Below are positions 20,940 through 28,878 of a DNA stretch of 64,000 bases, piece after piece. The position numbers and the translations under genes were made by a program. The notes under the pieces were generated by a model. The model ran no database searches and was not told the DNA's origin. It saw only the letters and a list, made by a program, of their open reading frames with translations. Numbering within the stretch: position 1 is the stretch's first letter; every line of letters starts with the position of its first letter. The DNA comes from Paenibacillus sp. V4I7 (GTDB taxonomy: Bacteria > Bacillota > Bacilli > Paenibacillales > NBRC-103111). The stretch is from positions 6,990,001 through 7,054,000 of the forward strand of contig NZ_JAUSZD010000002.1 in NCBI RefSeq assembly GCF_030817275.1, given 5' to 3'.

Positions 20940-20977
20940 AAAAAGACAGCCCGCCAAATGGTAATGGCAGAACTGTC
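20940..20977 (-). terminator. Terminator of the adhesin gene
   Basis: Minus strand GACAG...GCC / GGC...CTGTC stem followed by TTTTT, 14 bases past the adhesin stop. Confidence 0.8.
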
Positions 20978-20991
20978 TCAATATTGAAGAT

Positions 20992-23877
20992 TTATCGAGT
21001 AAATCTCCTTCTTAAGATAAGACCCAGTAGGATTAAGGTGATACCTGCGATTTCCACGTACAGATGGCTAGATTCTCCTGTCTTCGGGAGGGTCTCTGGT
21101 TTAGTGATAGGAGGAATTCCCCCCAAGGGCACATCATTATCAGTATCAATCGGTATGTCCGGATTCGTCGGTTTGGGATCCGTTGATGGAGTAGGAACTG
21201 TTGGTGGTGGTGGTGTTACACTTGGCGATGGTGTTATAGACGGTGTTGGCGTCACACCTGGTGTCGGGCTTGGTGTTGGCGGTGTTGGCGGTGGCGTTGG
21301 TGTCGACGTGGGCGGATCATTTGACTCCGGCGAATCCGGTATGGGCGTCTTAACATTTGTAATGGTTACATTCAAATTTTCCGCTGCACGAAGCGTTATC
21401 GTGCGATCGATAGCATCTAACACATAACCTTGAGGGGCTACTTGTTCTTTCACAATATAATCGCCGGCCAGCAGGCCAGAAAAGACAACCTTACCCGTCT
21501 CATTTGTTGTCAAGGAACGAATAATATCCTTCTCTTGACCGATCTTGCGATACAATTCAAAGGTCGCTCCACTAAGCAGTAAGGTGTTGTTTGCCAAATC
21601 AACTTTCTTAATCGTCAATGAACCTCTATCGCCACTGCCTGTGCCAGAACCACTGGAGACACCTACCAAAATATCCTTCACCGTTTCTTTAGTTACCGTG
21701 GTTGAATTTTTACCGCTAAAGCTGACTTTATTCGAAACAGTTTCTTGATCATTAGCAGCAATGACAGATTGATATTCCAAGATGTAAGCTGCCGCAATCG
21801 GATTCACGAACTTTAATTCAAACGATTGCTTGCCGATATTATCCGTACGAATAACCAATGTGTAGTCTGTCCCCTTGGTTAATTCTGCGCCCTTCGTTAT
21901 ATTTCCATTCGAAGTAACAGACGTACCAAACAGATGGAAAGAATCCGGTATCAATATCTGATTGACTGATGGTGTATCGATGATTGCCGCGTCAGTTACG
22001 GTTGACTGACTTCGATTAATCGTAATTGTCCAAACAATCTTATCTCCACTCTGCAAACCGTTTTTACTAACATACTCTCCCCCATACGGGATGTTAACAC
22101 TTGCTATGAGATCATTCGATGCAGGAAGATTACCATCAAATAATTTAGCCGAATTCTTAATGTTACCGCCAATAAGTTGACCATTCAGACTTGTTTTAAA
22201 GGTGATATAATACGGACCTGAAATTGTTTGTTTAAATGTTAGAATGAGCTTGTTATTAGCATCAACATTGTAATAATAGTTTTTAGGGTCTATAGCAACA
22301 GGGTCCATTGAAGGATTGCCATTTGGTGCGACTATCATGTTGTATACGGCAAGCGAATCCTTGACAAGCACTTGATTGGACTCTAGGAGATCCTCAACGA
22401 CTGCTTCTGTAAGGATTTTCTTGTTGTTGTTGACCCCTACTGTCCAAGTCAGCTGTTTTAATAATGCGTCGTAGGATCCGTATTTAAACCCGTTGTTCTT
22501 CACTTCAGTCCTTATAACGAATTTTGCTGTTACTGTTTTGGATTGCTCTTTGTTAGTAGGATCTATCCAGTCTATTTTGGCCGAATTATTGAAATCAGTT
22601 GTGCTGTCAACAGATTGAATCCAATCTAAATTGAAATCGGTTTTGTAGCTAATCGTAACAGGTTCGGTAATAACATTAGTGAATGTCACTGTCAAGCCTA
22701 CATCAGAAGCTACCGAATTGTCGAGCGTGTACTCTGCTGTACTTAGTGTAGTTACACCCTTTTTGATGACCAATGAACCCGGGATGAGATGAAGTCCTTT
22801 GTTCGGAAATGTATCGGTCACAACTACGCTGTTCATTCTCTGACTATCACCGTTAATCGTGATGTTCCACACTACTGTCTTAGCCTCGTAATCTACAGCT
22901 CCTAGAGTTTTGACAATCGCCAATTTGCTGATGGACTCTACAGTGACCGTTGCAGATGCATAGACAGGCGTCTTGTTGTTTCCTTTGAACGTTGCCGTAT
23001 TTACAAATGACTCCTTGGAATCGTCAGTAATTGGCGTTGTGTATTGAATGCGGTAAGCAGTTTCAATAGGGCTATCTGCAAAACGGACTGAAAGAACGCT
23101 CCCCGCTGTACTCACCATATACTTGCTGCTATCCACCAGTCCTCCCTTGACAACAGAGCCGTCCAAACGTACATCCAAATGATAGACAGCTACTGTAACC
23201 GGAACTGACAACCCTACCGGTATGGGGTCCGTTACAACTGCTTCCTGAACGGAATCCAGCGCCTTGTTCACATCAATGGTCCAATCGATTTGCTTGGAAT
23301 TAATACCCTGGGACACACCCGCTTTGCTTATTGTAGAAGTGACTGTGGGTTTGAAGTTGAGGTTAAACACCTGTTCTCCAGAATTAATCGGAATTGTAAT
23401 AATTTGCGTGGTGCTTCCAGTAATCTGACTCTTATTGAATTGTGTGTTGAAGGTTAGAGTTCCTTGCACATTATTATAGTCTTCTATGAATTTATTAAAT
23501 GTAATTAACACCCGATGGCTGTCTTTGTCGGCATAGAACGTTCCCACAAGATCATTACCCATCCTCAGTTCACCGTTGATGTGATTGAATAATAAAAATT
23601 GCTGCGGCAGTGTGAATGTAAATGTATCCCCGGCAAGGTAACCATGTCCGTTTGGCAAAGACCAGGTATAATCCAACTTCACTCTGGCACCTTGCTCGTA
23701 AACATTACCAGTCACCACTTCTCCTGCGCTGTTGTACACAGCCATCGTCACACTGTCGAGAATGTTGTTTGAAATTGTGTTTGCACTGGCCTTAGGCAAA
23801 AAGCCAATCCCGTAAATACTCTGCATAAAAATTAATAAGGTAATTAGCAGTGCACTCGTTTTTTTCTTCAACATCAT
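20992..23877 (-). CDS. Large LPXTG-anchored surface adhesin
   Basis: A secreted cell-wall protein of 961 residues. Order: signal peptide (about 1-32, ending PKASA), a collagen-binding-like N-terminal domain, then four similar modules of about 150 residues, each with a W-T-I/V-N start and a conserved turn (VVTDPIPVG, VVTDTFPNK, VVEDLLESN, IIDTPSVNQ), one SpaA/Cna-B prealbumin domain (SLTIKKVDLANNTLLLSGA to VKEQVAPQGYVLD), a Pro/Thr/Ser-rich wall-spanning stretch of about 95 residues, LPKTG, a membrane helix and RRRFTR. Cna-B domains often carry internal isopeptide bonds. The ATG at 23877 follows TGGAGGT. Its likely sortase is encoded 1.2 kb upstream; ligand unknown. Confidence 0.9.
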   Translation of the reverse strand: MMLKKKTSALLITLLIFMQSIYGIGFLPKASANTISNNILDSVTMAVYNSAGEVVTGNVYEQGARVKLDYTWSLPNGHGYLAGDTFTFTLPQQFLLFNHINGELRMGNDLVGTFYADKDSHRVLITFNKFIEDYNNVQGTLTFNTQFNKSQITGSTTQIITIPINSGEQVFNLNFKPTVTSTISKAGVSQGINSKQIDWTIDVNKALDSVQEAVVTDPIPVGLSVPVTVAVYHLDVRLDGSVVKGGLVDSSKYMVSTAGSVLSVRFADSPIETAYRIQYTTPITDDSKESFVNTATFKGNNKTPVYASATVTVESISKLAIVKTLGAVDYEAKTVVWNITINGDSQRMNSVVVTDTFPNKGLHLIPGSLVIKKGVTTLSTAEYTLDNSVASDVGLTVTFTNVITEPVTISYKTDFNLDWIQSVDSTTDFNNSAKIDWIDPTNKEQSKTVTAKFVIRTEVKNNGFKYGSYDALLKQLTWTVGVNNNKKILTEAVVEDLLESNQVLVKDSLAVYNMIVAPNGNPSMDPVAIDPKNYYYNVDANNKLILTFKQTISGPYYITFKTSLNGQLIGGNIKNSAKLFDGNLPASNDLIASVNIPYGGEYVSKNGLQSGDKIVWTITINRSQSTVTDAAIIDTPSVNQILIPDSFHLFGTSVTSNGNITKGAELTKGTDYTLVIRTDNIGKQSFELKFVNPIAAAYILEYQSVIAANDQETVSNKVSFSGKNSTTVTKETVKDILVGVSSGSGTGSGDRGSLTIKKVDLANNTLLLSGATFELYRKIGQEKDIIRSLTTNETGKVVFSGLLAGDYIVKEQVAPQGYVLDAIDRTITLRAAENLNVTITNVKTPIPDSPESNDPPTSTPTPPPTPPTPSPTPGVTPTPSITPSPSVTPPPPTVPTPSTDPKPTNPDIPIDTDNDVPLGGIPPITKPETLPKTGESSHLYVEIAGITLILLGLILRRRFTR

Positions 23878-23953
23878 TTCATACCTCCATTCATGGATCA
23901 ATTTTTTATAGAGATTATTTATGTGTGCTACCTCCTATGACTTTGAAACAAAA

Positions 23954-23981
23954 TGTATCATTATCAATGATAAATGATACA
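23954..23981. promoter_or_regulatory. Operator-like palindrome upstream of the adhesin
   Basis: TGTATCATT and AATGATACA form perfect 9-bp arms around a core that is itself nearly symmetric (ATCA-A-TGAT). The site lies 77 bases before the adhesin start. Its TGATAATGAT-like half resembles boxes of the Fur family, but the fit is only partial. Confidence 0.55.
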
Positions 23982-24030
23982 AGATGTATTGTAAATATTG
24001 GGATTTATTGTTTTTCAACATGGAAAAGCA

Positions 24031-24064
24031 CAAAAAAACCTGTTCTCAGCTATGAGATCAGGTT
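24031..24064 (-). terminator. Terminator of the transglutaminase gene
   Basis: Minus strand stem AACCTG-T-TCTCA / TGAGA-T-CAGGTT with one mismatch, followed by seven T, 13 bases past the stop. It separates this gene from the adhesin, so the two are not one simple operon. Confidence 0.88.
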
Positions 24065-24076
24065 TCATCATTTCAC

Positions 24077-24889
24077 TTAATATATTCTGGATATCTGATA
24101 ATTAGAATCATTTTTTATGAGATCTATCGTTTCACCGGCTTGTATATGAACAGCGTCATACGTGGTATCGATCGTCACCCATTCCTTACTTTCCTTTAGG
24201 AAGACTTGATTCCACGCATGATAAGTATCTGGCGCATGACTTTCATACCCCATAACCAGACGAGTAGGAATCCCCTCGCTTCTTGCCATTGCCGCAAAAG
24301 TAGCTGCAAAGTCATAACAAATTCCGTTGGACGCTGCGTAGACCATATCCAGATTAGGTACGTAACTATCTGCTACCGTTTGGGGCTTTTCATAATCATA
24401 CTGAAAATGTGTCGTGATATATCCATAAATAGCTCTTATTTTGTCGATATCTTTTTCTTTATCTCCAACTAATTGCCTAGCCTCAACGACCGCCTTCGAT
24501 TCATTGTCCCAATCGATCAACGGAATGGACTGCAGAAATACGGCATTCTCGTCTTCCATTTCTAACTCTATTTGTTCTTGCGTAACAACTTTATATTTAT
24601 TAGCTCCTATGGACTCTCCAATCAGTACTTTATACTGTCCGTTTCCAAGCTGCAAAGGGTACTGACCCCCTTCTTCGAATGTGTAGTCATATTTGATATT
24701 TTCTCTCATGATTCGAACGAGAACTTTGGTGTTCTTGTTCTTATCGTTTGAATAATGAACCGAGATAATTCCTTTATTCAGAGCATCTTTATCTATCATG
24801 GATGGATTGGAAGCTGCAAATATCCCTTGCGGAGCAAGTGTAAATAGAAATGCTGCGATGATTGTTCGTATACTTGGCTTTTTAAACAA
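24077..24889 (-). CDS. Secreted transglutaminase-like cysteine protein
   Basis: 270 residues with a signal peptide (about 1-25, AAFLFTLAPQGIFA) and a transglutaminase-like core at about 145-250. The triad is visible: Cys in SNGICYDFAATFAAMARSEG, His in DTYHAWNQVF and Asp in WVTIDTTYD. Such proteins can be transamidases or proteases; the substrate is unknown. The start is TTG at 24889, after AAAGGGGA, which forms the 3' edge of a c-di-GMP riboswitch. It lies between an LPXTG adhesin and a sortase gene, suggesting work on surface proteins. Confidence 0.85.
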   Translation of the reverse strand: MFKKPSIRTIIAAFLFTLAPQGIFAASNPSMIDKDALNKGIISVHYSNDKNKNTKVLVRIMRENIKYDYTFEEGGQYPLQLGNGQYKVLIGESIGANKYKVVTQEQIELEMEDENAVFLQSIPLIDWDNESKAVVEARQLVGDKEKDIDKIRAIYGYITTHFQYDYEKPQTVADSYVPNLDMVYAASNGICYDFAATFAAMARSEGIPTRLVMGYESHAPDTYHAWNQVFLKESKEWVTIDTTYDAVHIQAGETIDLIKNDSNYQISRIY

Positions 24890-24898
24890 AAATAAATC

Positions 24899-24990
24899 CC
24901 CTTTCGGTAACTGGCTGCCAACTTAGTTCGGCTAAGGAAGGCCCTTTAGTTTTGCGTCTCTAGTTTTCGCTAGATTTGCCTTTATCGGAG
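24899..24990 (-). promoter_or_regulatory. Cyclic-di-GMP-I (GEMM) riboswitch
   Basis: Minus strand from 24990 shows the conserved parts of the GEMM-I aptamer: AAAGGCAAA, a first hairpin TCTAG-CGAAAA-CTAGA, GACGCAAAACTAAAGGGCC, a second hairpin (TTAG-CCGAA-CTAA), then GGCAGCCAGTTACCGAAAGG. The final GAAAGGGGA is also the ribosome site for the TTG at 24889, so control of translation is likely. No terminator was found between aptamer and gene. Confidence 0.9.
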
Positions 24991-25069
24991 GAACGCACCG
25001 ACTCCCTATAATCACTATAGTGCAATCTTAACATAGGCTTGTCTCTCTGAATAGACAAAATATTACATT

Positions 25070-25771
25070 TTATTCCTTTGACTGCACCATGATTCCCTTA
25101 ATGGCAATACGATGAGTCGGGTTTTCCATAGGATGACAAGTTATTAGCGTAATCTCCCGATCTTTGCCGTTGCCTTTCAGCACCCAGACATCCTCTGGGA
25201 GGACATACTGTTTGTCCACAACTTTGTAGATATGCGTTTTGCTCCCTGTATTCACTTCTATGAAATCCCCTTCGGTGACCTCATCTAATCTATTAAAATT
25301 TTTCCCGTAAGTAAGGTTTCGATGACCCGCAATGGCATAATTGCCAATAGCGCCTGCTTTGCCTGTATTGGCAATACTGGCAACGGAAATCTTCAAATTA
25401 TTCACGGTTGCGTCTGTCAATATAGGGAGCTTCAGATTAATTTTATCGATAATAAGGACACCCTCTGTATTCTTCTGCGGCAAAGTTACAGGCTTCGGTG
25501 TCTTTTCCGCGGCCAAAGGGCTTGGCTGGCTGCTCGGCTGGCTGCTTGTCGGCAGAGCTTCCACTGCGGGACTGGAAGAAGGCACGACCAACCCTACATC
25601 TGTCTCCTCCTCGATGTCAGAGGCTGTCTGATCCATATCCTGCAGATTTTCCTGCCATTGTTTCAAAATTTTGTTCTGCTGATAGCTCTCATAACGATCG
25701 TTTAACGTTGGATAGAGAAAAATGATAATCCCAAGAACGATAAATAACAGTGATAGCTTTTTTCTAATCAC
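25070..25771 (-). CDS. Class D-type sortase
   Basis: Membrane transpeptidase that cleaves LPXTG proteins and links them to peptidoglycan. N-terminal membrane helix (LSLLFIVLGIIIFLYP), a linker rich in Ser/Pro/Gln (about 50-100), then the sortase barrel with catalytic His in YAIAGHRNLTYG, Cys in ITLITCHPMENP and Arg in THRIAIKG. I chose GTG at 25771 after AAGGTGG, which places the anchor at the very N terminus (233 residues); an ATG at 25801 has no ribosome site. It is the obvious candidate to anchor the LPKTG adhesin at 20992. Confidence 0.9.
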   Translation of the reverse strand: MIRKKLSLLFIVLGIIIFLYPTLNDRYESYQQNKILKQWQENLQDMDQTASDIEEETDVGLVVPSSSPAVEALPTSSQPSSQPSPLAAEKTPKPVTLPQKNTEGVLIIDKINLKLPILTDATVNNLKISVASIANTGKAGAIGNYAIAGHRNLTYGKNFNRLDEVTEGDFIEVNTGSKTHIYKVVDKQYVLPEDVWVLKGNGKDREITLITCHPMENPTHRIAIKGIMVQSKE

Positions 25772-25843
25772 TAGTGGTACCACCTTTCTCTTCGATCTCA
25801 TGCACCGAGGACTGTCTGAGCATGCTTAACATCATATAAAGCC

Positions 25844-25873
25844 CTGGCAACTTAGATTTATCGAAATCGCCAG
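25844..25873 (-). promoter_or_regulatory. Structured leader hairpin before the sortase gene
   Basis: Minus strand CTGGC-GATTT-CGAT-AAATC-TAAGTT-GCCAG: two stacked stems within the 240-base leader of the sortase gene. It does not match the GEMM aptamer downstream and I cannot assign it to a known class. The rest of 25802-26010 shows no gene. Confidence 0.45.
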
Positions 25874-26010
25874 ATTTAGCATAATTAGTTAACAGACATA
25901 TTCATAAGTTAATCATGCTTTGAATTCTAAGTGCAACCTATACGAAGTTAAAATTTTCCATCTTAGAAATACGCAGCATTCGCTATGCTCTTAAGGGAAT
26001 AACAGCACAT

Positions 26011-26043
26011 AAAAAGCCATAACAGCAAATGAGCTGTTATGGC
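26011..26043 (-). terminator. Terminator of spoIIE
   Basis: Minus strand GCCATAACAGC-TCATTT-GCTGTTATGGC, an 11-bp perfect stem followed by TTTTT, 14 bases past the spoIIE stop. It isolates spoIIE from the sortase gene. Confidence 0.92.
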
Positions 26044-26056
26044 TTCTATATCTCCA

Positions 26057-28564
26057 TTAACTAACCGTCTTCGGACGCTCCATTCGCGTAATTCCTGGCC
26101 AGCGGAATGTAGCCCACTCCGGCTGCCGCTTCTCAATACGTGCAACAACGACGGTCATATCATCTTGAATTTCGCCATGATGATGGCGGAAAATTCTTTC
26201 TAATAAACAGTCCGCAAAATCCTGCGGCATCGTCGTATCAATTTCCTGAATCATCCGCTTCATCCACATCTCTTTGTTTACCGCATGTCCCGGTGCATCG
26301 TAGATACCGTCTGTCATCATGACAAGGATATCACCCGATTGGAGTGGAATCGAGACCAGATCAACATCAATCTCGCTCAGGATGCCGACAGGCAGATTAT
26401 TAGCTGAGATCGAAATCACTTCCGTCCCTCGCTTAATGAAGCTAGGGGTGGAACCAATTTTCATGAACGTTGTGTTTGCACTATACATGTCGATCAAGGC
26501 CATATCTACGGTTGCATACATCTCATCCGAAGATCGCAGCATCAATACTGAGTTAAGCGATTTGATCGCCAGCTTCTCGTCCATCCCTGACTGCAGCAGC
26601 TGCTGCAGGATGTTCAGAGCCGTCTGGCTCTCCGCCTGTGCTCGCTCGCCGTTGCCCATGCCGTCGCTAAGCGCCACGGCATATTTGCCATTGCCCAGCT
26701 CCACCGTGGAGAAGCTGTCGCCCGAGAAGAGGTCGCCTCCCTTGGCTGCGCCAGCGACCCCGGTCTCCACCTCGTATTCCTTGGCAGAGCCGAATACGAC
26801 CGTGCTGTAACCCTCGCCGCGCGCATGCATTTCCTCGCGCATGACGGCGACGTTCTCGCCGATAATTTCGCTCAAGAGCGGCGCAATGATTTTCCGACAT
26901 TCATCGAAGCCCTTCGTGTATTGATGAATGATCTCAATTTCGATATTTCCTTCATCCAAGGAAATGATATCGATGGTATGGATGGATAAGCCCAGCTCCT
27001 CCAGGGCATTACGAATTTGCTCTTCTTGAAGGAACAGTTCCTGCCCTTCCCGTTTAATCTCCTTAGCCAAGTCCTCCATTACTTGGGACACCCCTGAAAG
27101 CTGGTCAGCCACGAGATGCCGGCTATCCATAATCTGCTTTTTCCAATGCAAATCATTCTTGTACAAGCCATACTGCTGCTTCATCACATCCAGCACTTGA
27201 TCCGTGCGAATACATACCTTCCTCCACTCCGGTGGAATATTCTTCTTCGTCATACTCTCCTTCATCTCAATTTGGGTCATCATATCGGTCATATACGTAT
27301 AGGTTTGATAAAATTTCTGATCCCAGCACTGGCTCTTTTTCCAGCAGGAATCACAAGCCTTCTGCGCAACCGCATTCATGAAATGGCCAACATCCTCCTC
27401 CTTGCGGCTCACCGCATCATCGGTCGTCAACTGCTTAAAGCTGCGCGCCAGCTGGCGGAACACTTCAGAGAACTGTTCCACACGTCCTGCCGTAACATCA
27501 CGAACCCGCTTCGCATAGTCCTGTTGGGATTTCAAATTTTCCTGCGTTCCGGGTACATATTTAGCAAGCGTCAGAATCAGACTCCGCGGTGTCAACAGGA
27601 AGAGTGCAACAGCTGCAAGCGACTCCCATGTAGAGTTGATTACATTAGCCCCTGATCCCATATAGAAAGCAAGTATCGATGACCCTATCAGCATTCCGAA
27701 TGCAACAGCCAATCGATTACCATCTTTGAGAAGCCCTGCTAACATCCCCGAGAAAGCCAGTAAACTCATTTGATAAACCGCATTGCTATTCGCAAGACTT
27801 AGGATTAATCCTGTAATGACTCCTACCGAGGCTCCGAAAGGCGCTCCTCCCACCAGCGCAAATAATAGAATTAAATACCGGGACAGCACATGTTCTACGG
27901 TGATTGGACCCACAACCCAGCTCACCGTTCCTGTCATCACAGAAGCTAACAAGATAATCAAACAAATAATTTCCTCATGTTTCAAATGATAGTTCTTACG
28001 GGTAAGCGTAAATACAGGAATAGCTTGAATAAAAATTAACGTCAGTACTAGACTTAGCAGTGCCTCAACGGAGACCATCATGAGCGTATACCAGCTTAAG
28101 TTCGAGACTACAAGCTCTGCAAAGAGCTGAACCAGCAAGGTTGAGCTGAATACAAGAAGCGGTGCTAAGGAAATATCGGAGCGTTCAAATTTCTCCAAAG
28201 CTTTTTGGATGAGTAAGAAAACGATGATTTCCGTAACAAGATAACCAGTATTCGAATTCAGCGAGAATAGGCTTCCAGCAAATGCAGCGACACCTACCCA
28301 ATGTAAAAGATCTCTCCTTGTAAAATAAATGACAGCAATGAACGCAAGCGCAAACGGAGATAGCTGTTCCAAAATCATCGCACGACCGAGTAAGAAAGCC
28401 ATCACGATGAGCAGTAAAGACCACTTCTTAGCTACGAAGGCTTGTACGAATCGATTCTCCACGGCAGCGCTATGTGCGCCCATCTTCGCTTTCTGCCACA
28501 ATCCCGACCAACCGCCACCAATCACTGTGCTTAAGCTTCTTCTCTGCATGTTTTCGAACACCAT
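26057..28564 (-). CDS. spoIIE: Stage II sporulation protein E, PP2C phosphatase
   Basis: Dephosphorylates SpoIIAA to release sigma-F in the forespore and interacts with FtsZ at the polar septum. 835 residues: about ten membrane helices (residues 45-330), a central regulatory region with a Cys-rich patch (KACDSCWKKSQCWDQ), and the C-terminal PP2C domain from about 590 (GGDLFSGDSFSTVELG, VALSDGMGNGERAQAES, LVMMTDGIYDAPG, EIQDDMTVVVARIE) with the metal-binding aspartates. Length and layout match B. subtilis SpoIIE. The sequence between its end and yabS, adjacent in B. subtilis, holds the surface island here. Confidence 0.96.
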   Translation of the reverse strand: MVFENMQRRSLSTVIGGGWSGLWQKAKMGAHSAAVENRFVQAFVAKKWSLLLIVMAFLLGRAMILEQLSPFALAFIAVIYFTRRDLLHWVGVAAFAGSLFSLNSNTGYLVTEIIVFLLIQKALEKFERSDISLAPLLVFSSTLLVQLFAELVVSNLSWYTLMMVSVEALLSLVLTLIFIQAIPVFTLTRKNYHLKHEEIICLIILLASVMTGTVSWVVGPITVEHVLSRYLILLFALVGGAPFGASVGVITGLILSLANSNAVYQMSLLAFSGMLAGLLKDGNRLAVAFGMLIGSSILAFYMGSGANVINSTWESLAAVALFLLTPRSLILTLAKYVPGTQENLKSQQDYAKRVRDVTAGRVEQFSEVFRQLARSFKQLTTDDAVSRKEEDVGHFMNAVAQKACDSCWKKSQCWDQKFYQTYTYMTDMMTQIEMKESMTKKNIPPEWRKVCIRTDQVLDVMKQQYGLYKNDLHWKKQIMDSRHLVADQLSGVSQVMEDLAKEIKREGQELFLQEEQIRNALEELGLSIHTIDIISLDEGNIEIEIIHQYTKGFDECRKIIAPLLSEIIGENVAVMREEMHARGEGYSTVVFGSAKEYEVETGVAGAAKGGDLFSGDSFSTVELGNGKYAVALSDGMGNGERAQAESQTALNILQQLLQSGMDEKLAIKSLNSVLMLRSSDEMYATVDMALIDMYSANTTFMKIGSTPSFIKRGTEVISISANNLPVGILSEIDVDLVSIPLQSGDILVMMTDGIYDAPGHAVNKEMWMKRMIQEIDTTMPQDFADCLLERIFRHHHGEIQDDMTVVVARIEKRQPEWATFRWPGITRMERPKTVS

Positions 28565-28589
28565 CCATTCATTCCTTATTTGTTTCTCT

Positions 28590-28674
28590 AGTATAGAGAC
28601 AATCTAGCAGAAAGTTTGTCAGAATGAGTTGATAGATTCAAAGAAATTTCCGACAAGCCGTGTTTGCTTTGTCA
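28590..28674 (-). promoter_or_regulatory. spoIIE promoter with 21-bp spacing and Spo0A-like boxes
   Basis: Minus strand CTGACA (28622-28617), a 21-bp spacer and TATACT (28595-28590), the abnormal spacing known for the Spo0A-dependent spoIIE promoter of B. subtilis. Boxes related to TTTGTCRAA lie at 28615-28624 (overlapping the -35), 28648-28657 (other orientation) and 28668-28676. The rest of 28565-28827 holds no gene and no tRNA. Confidence 0.7.
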
Positions 28675-28827
28675 CCATGCCTCAGCCCTTGCCTAGTCTC
28701 GTTTTACCATATAGAAAACGTTTCCAAAAGTCTGATTGCCTCGAACTTTCGCCCTGCGTATGGGGGAGATACCCGTAATTCCATGTCGATTGTTCTTTAT
28801 GTTATTTTAACTATTTGACGTTTGGAC

Positions 28828-28864
28828 AAAAAAAATAACCACACTCGCCTAAGCGAATGTGGTT
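28828..28864 (-). terminator. Terminator of yabR
   Basis: Minus strand AACCACATTCGC / GCGAGTGTGGTT stem with a TTAG loop and eight following T, 14 bases past the yabR stop. Confidence 0.9.
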
Positions 28865-28878
28865 CGTTATTGCATCTA

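Noticed and set aside
20984-21427. Gly/Val-rich plus-strand frame opposite the adhesin tail
   Set aside because: It is the complement of the Pro/Thr-rich repeats of the adhesin and has no ribosome site.
23924-23938. Second strong ribosome site (TAGGAGGT) upstream of the adhesin
   Set aside because: No start codon with an open frame follows at a useful distance; an in-frame stop follows soon.
28565-28878. tRNA genes expected here from B. subtilis order
   Set aside because: No cloverleaf, T-loop or CCA-like ends were found on either strand.
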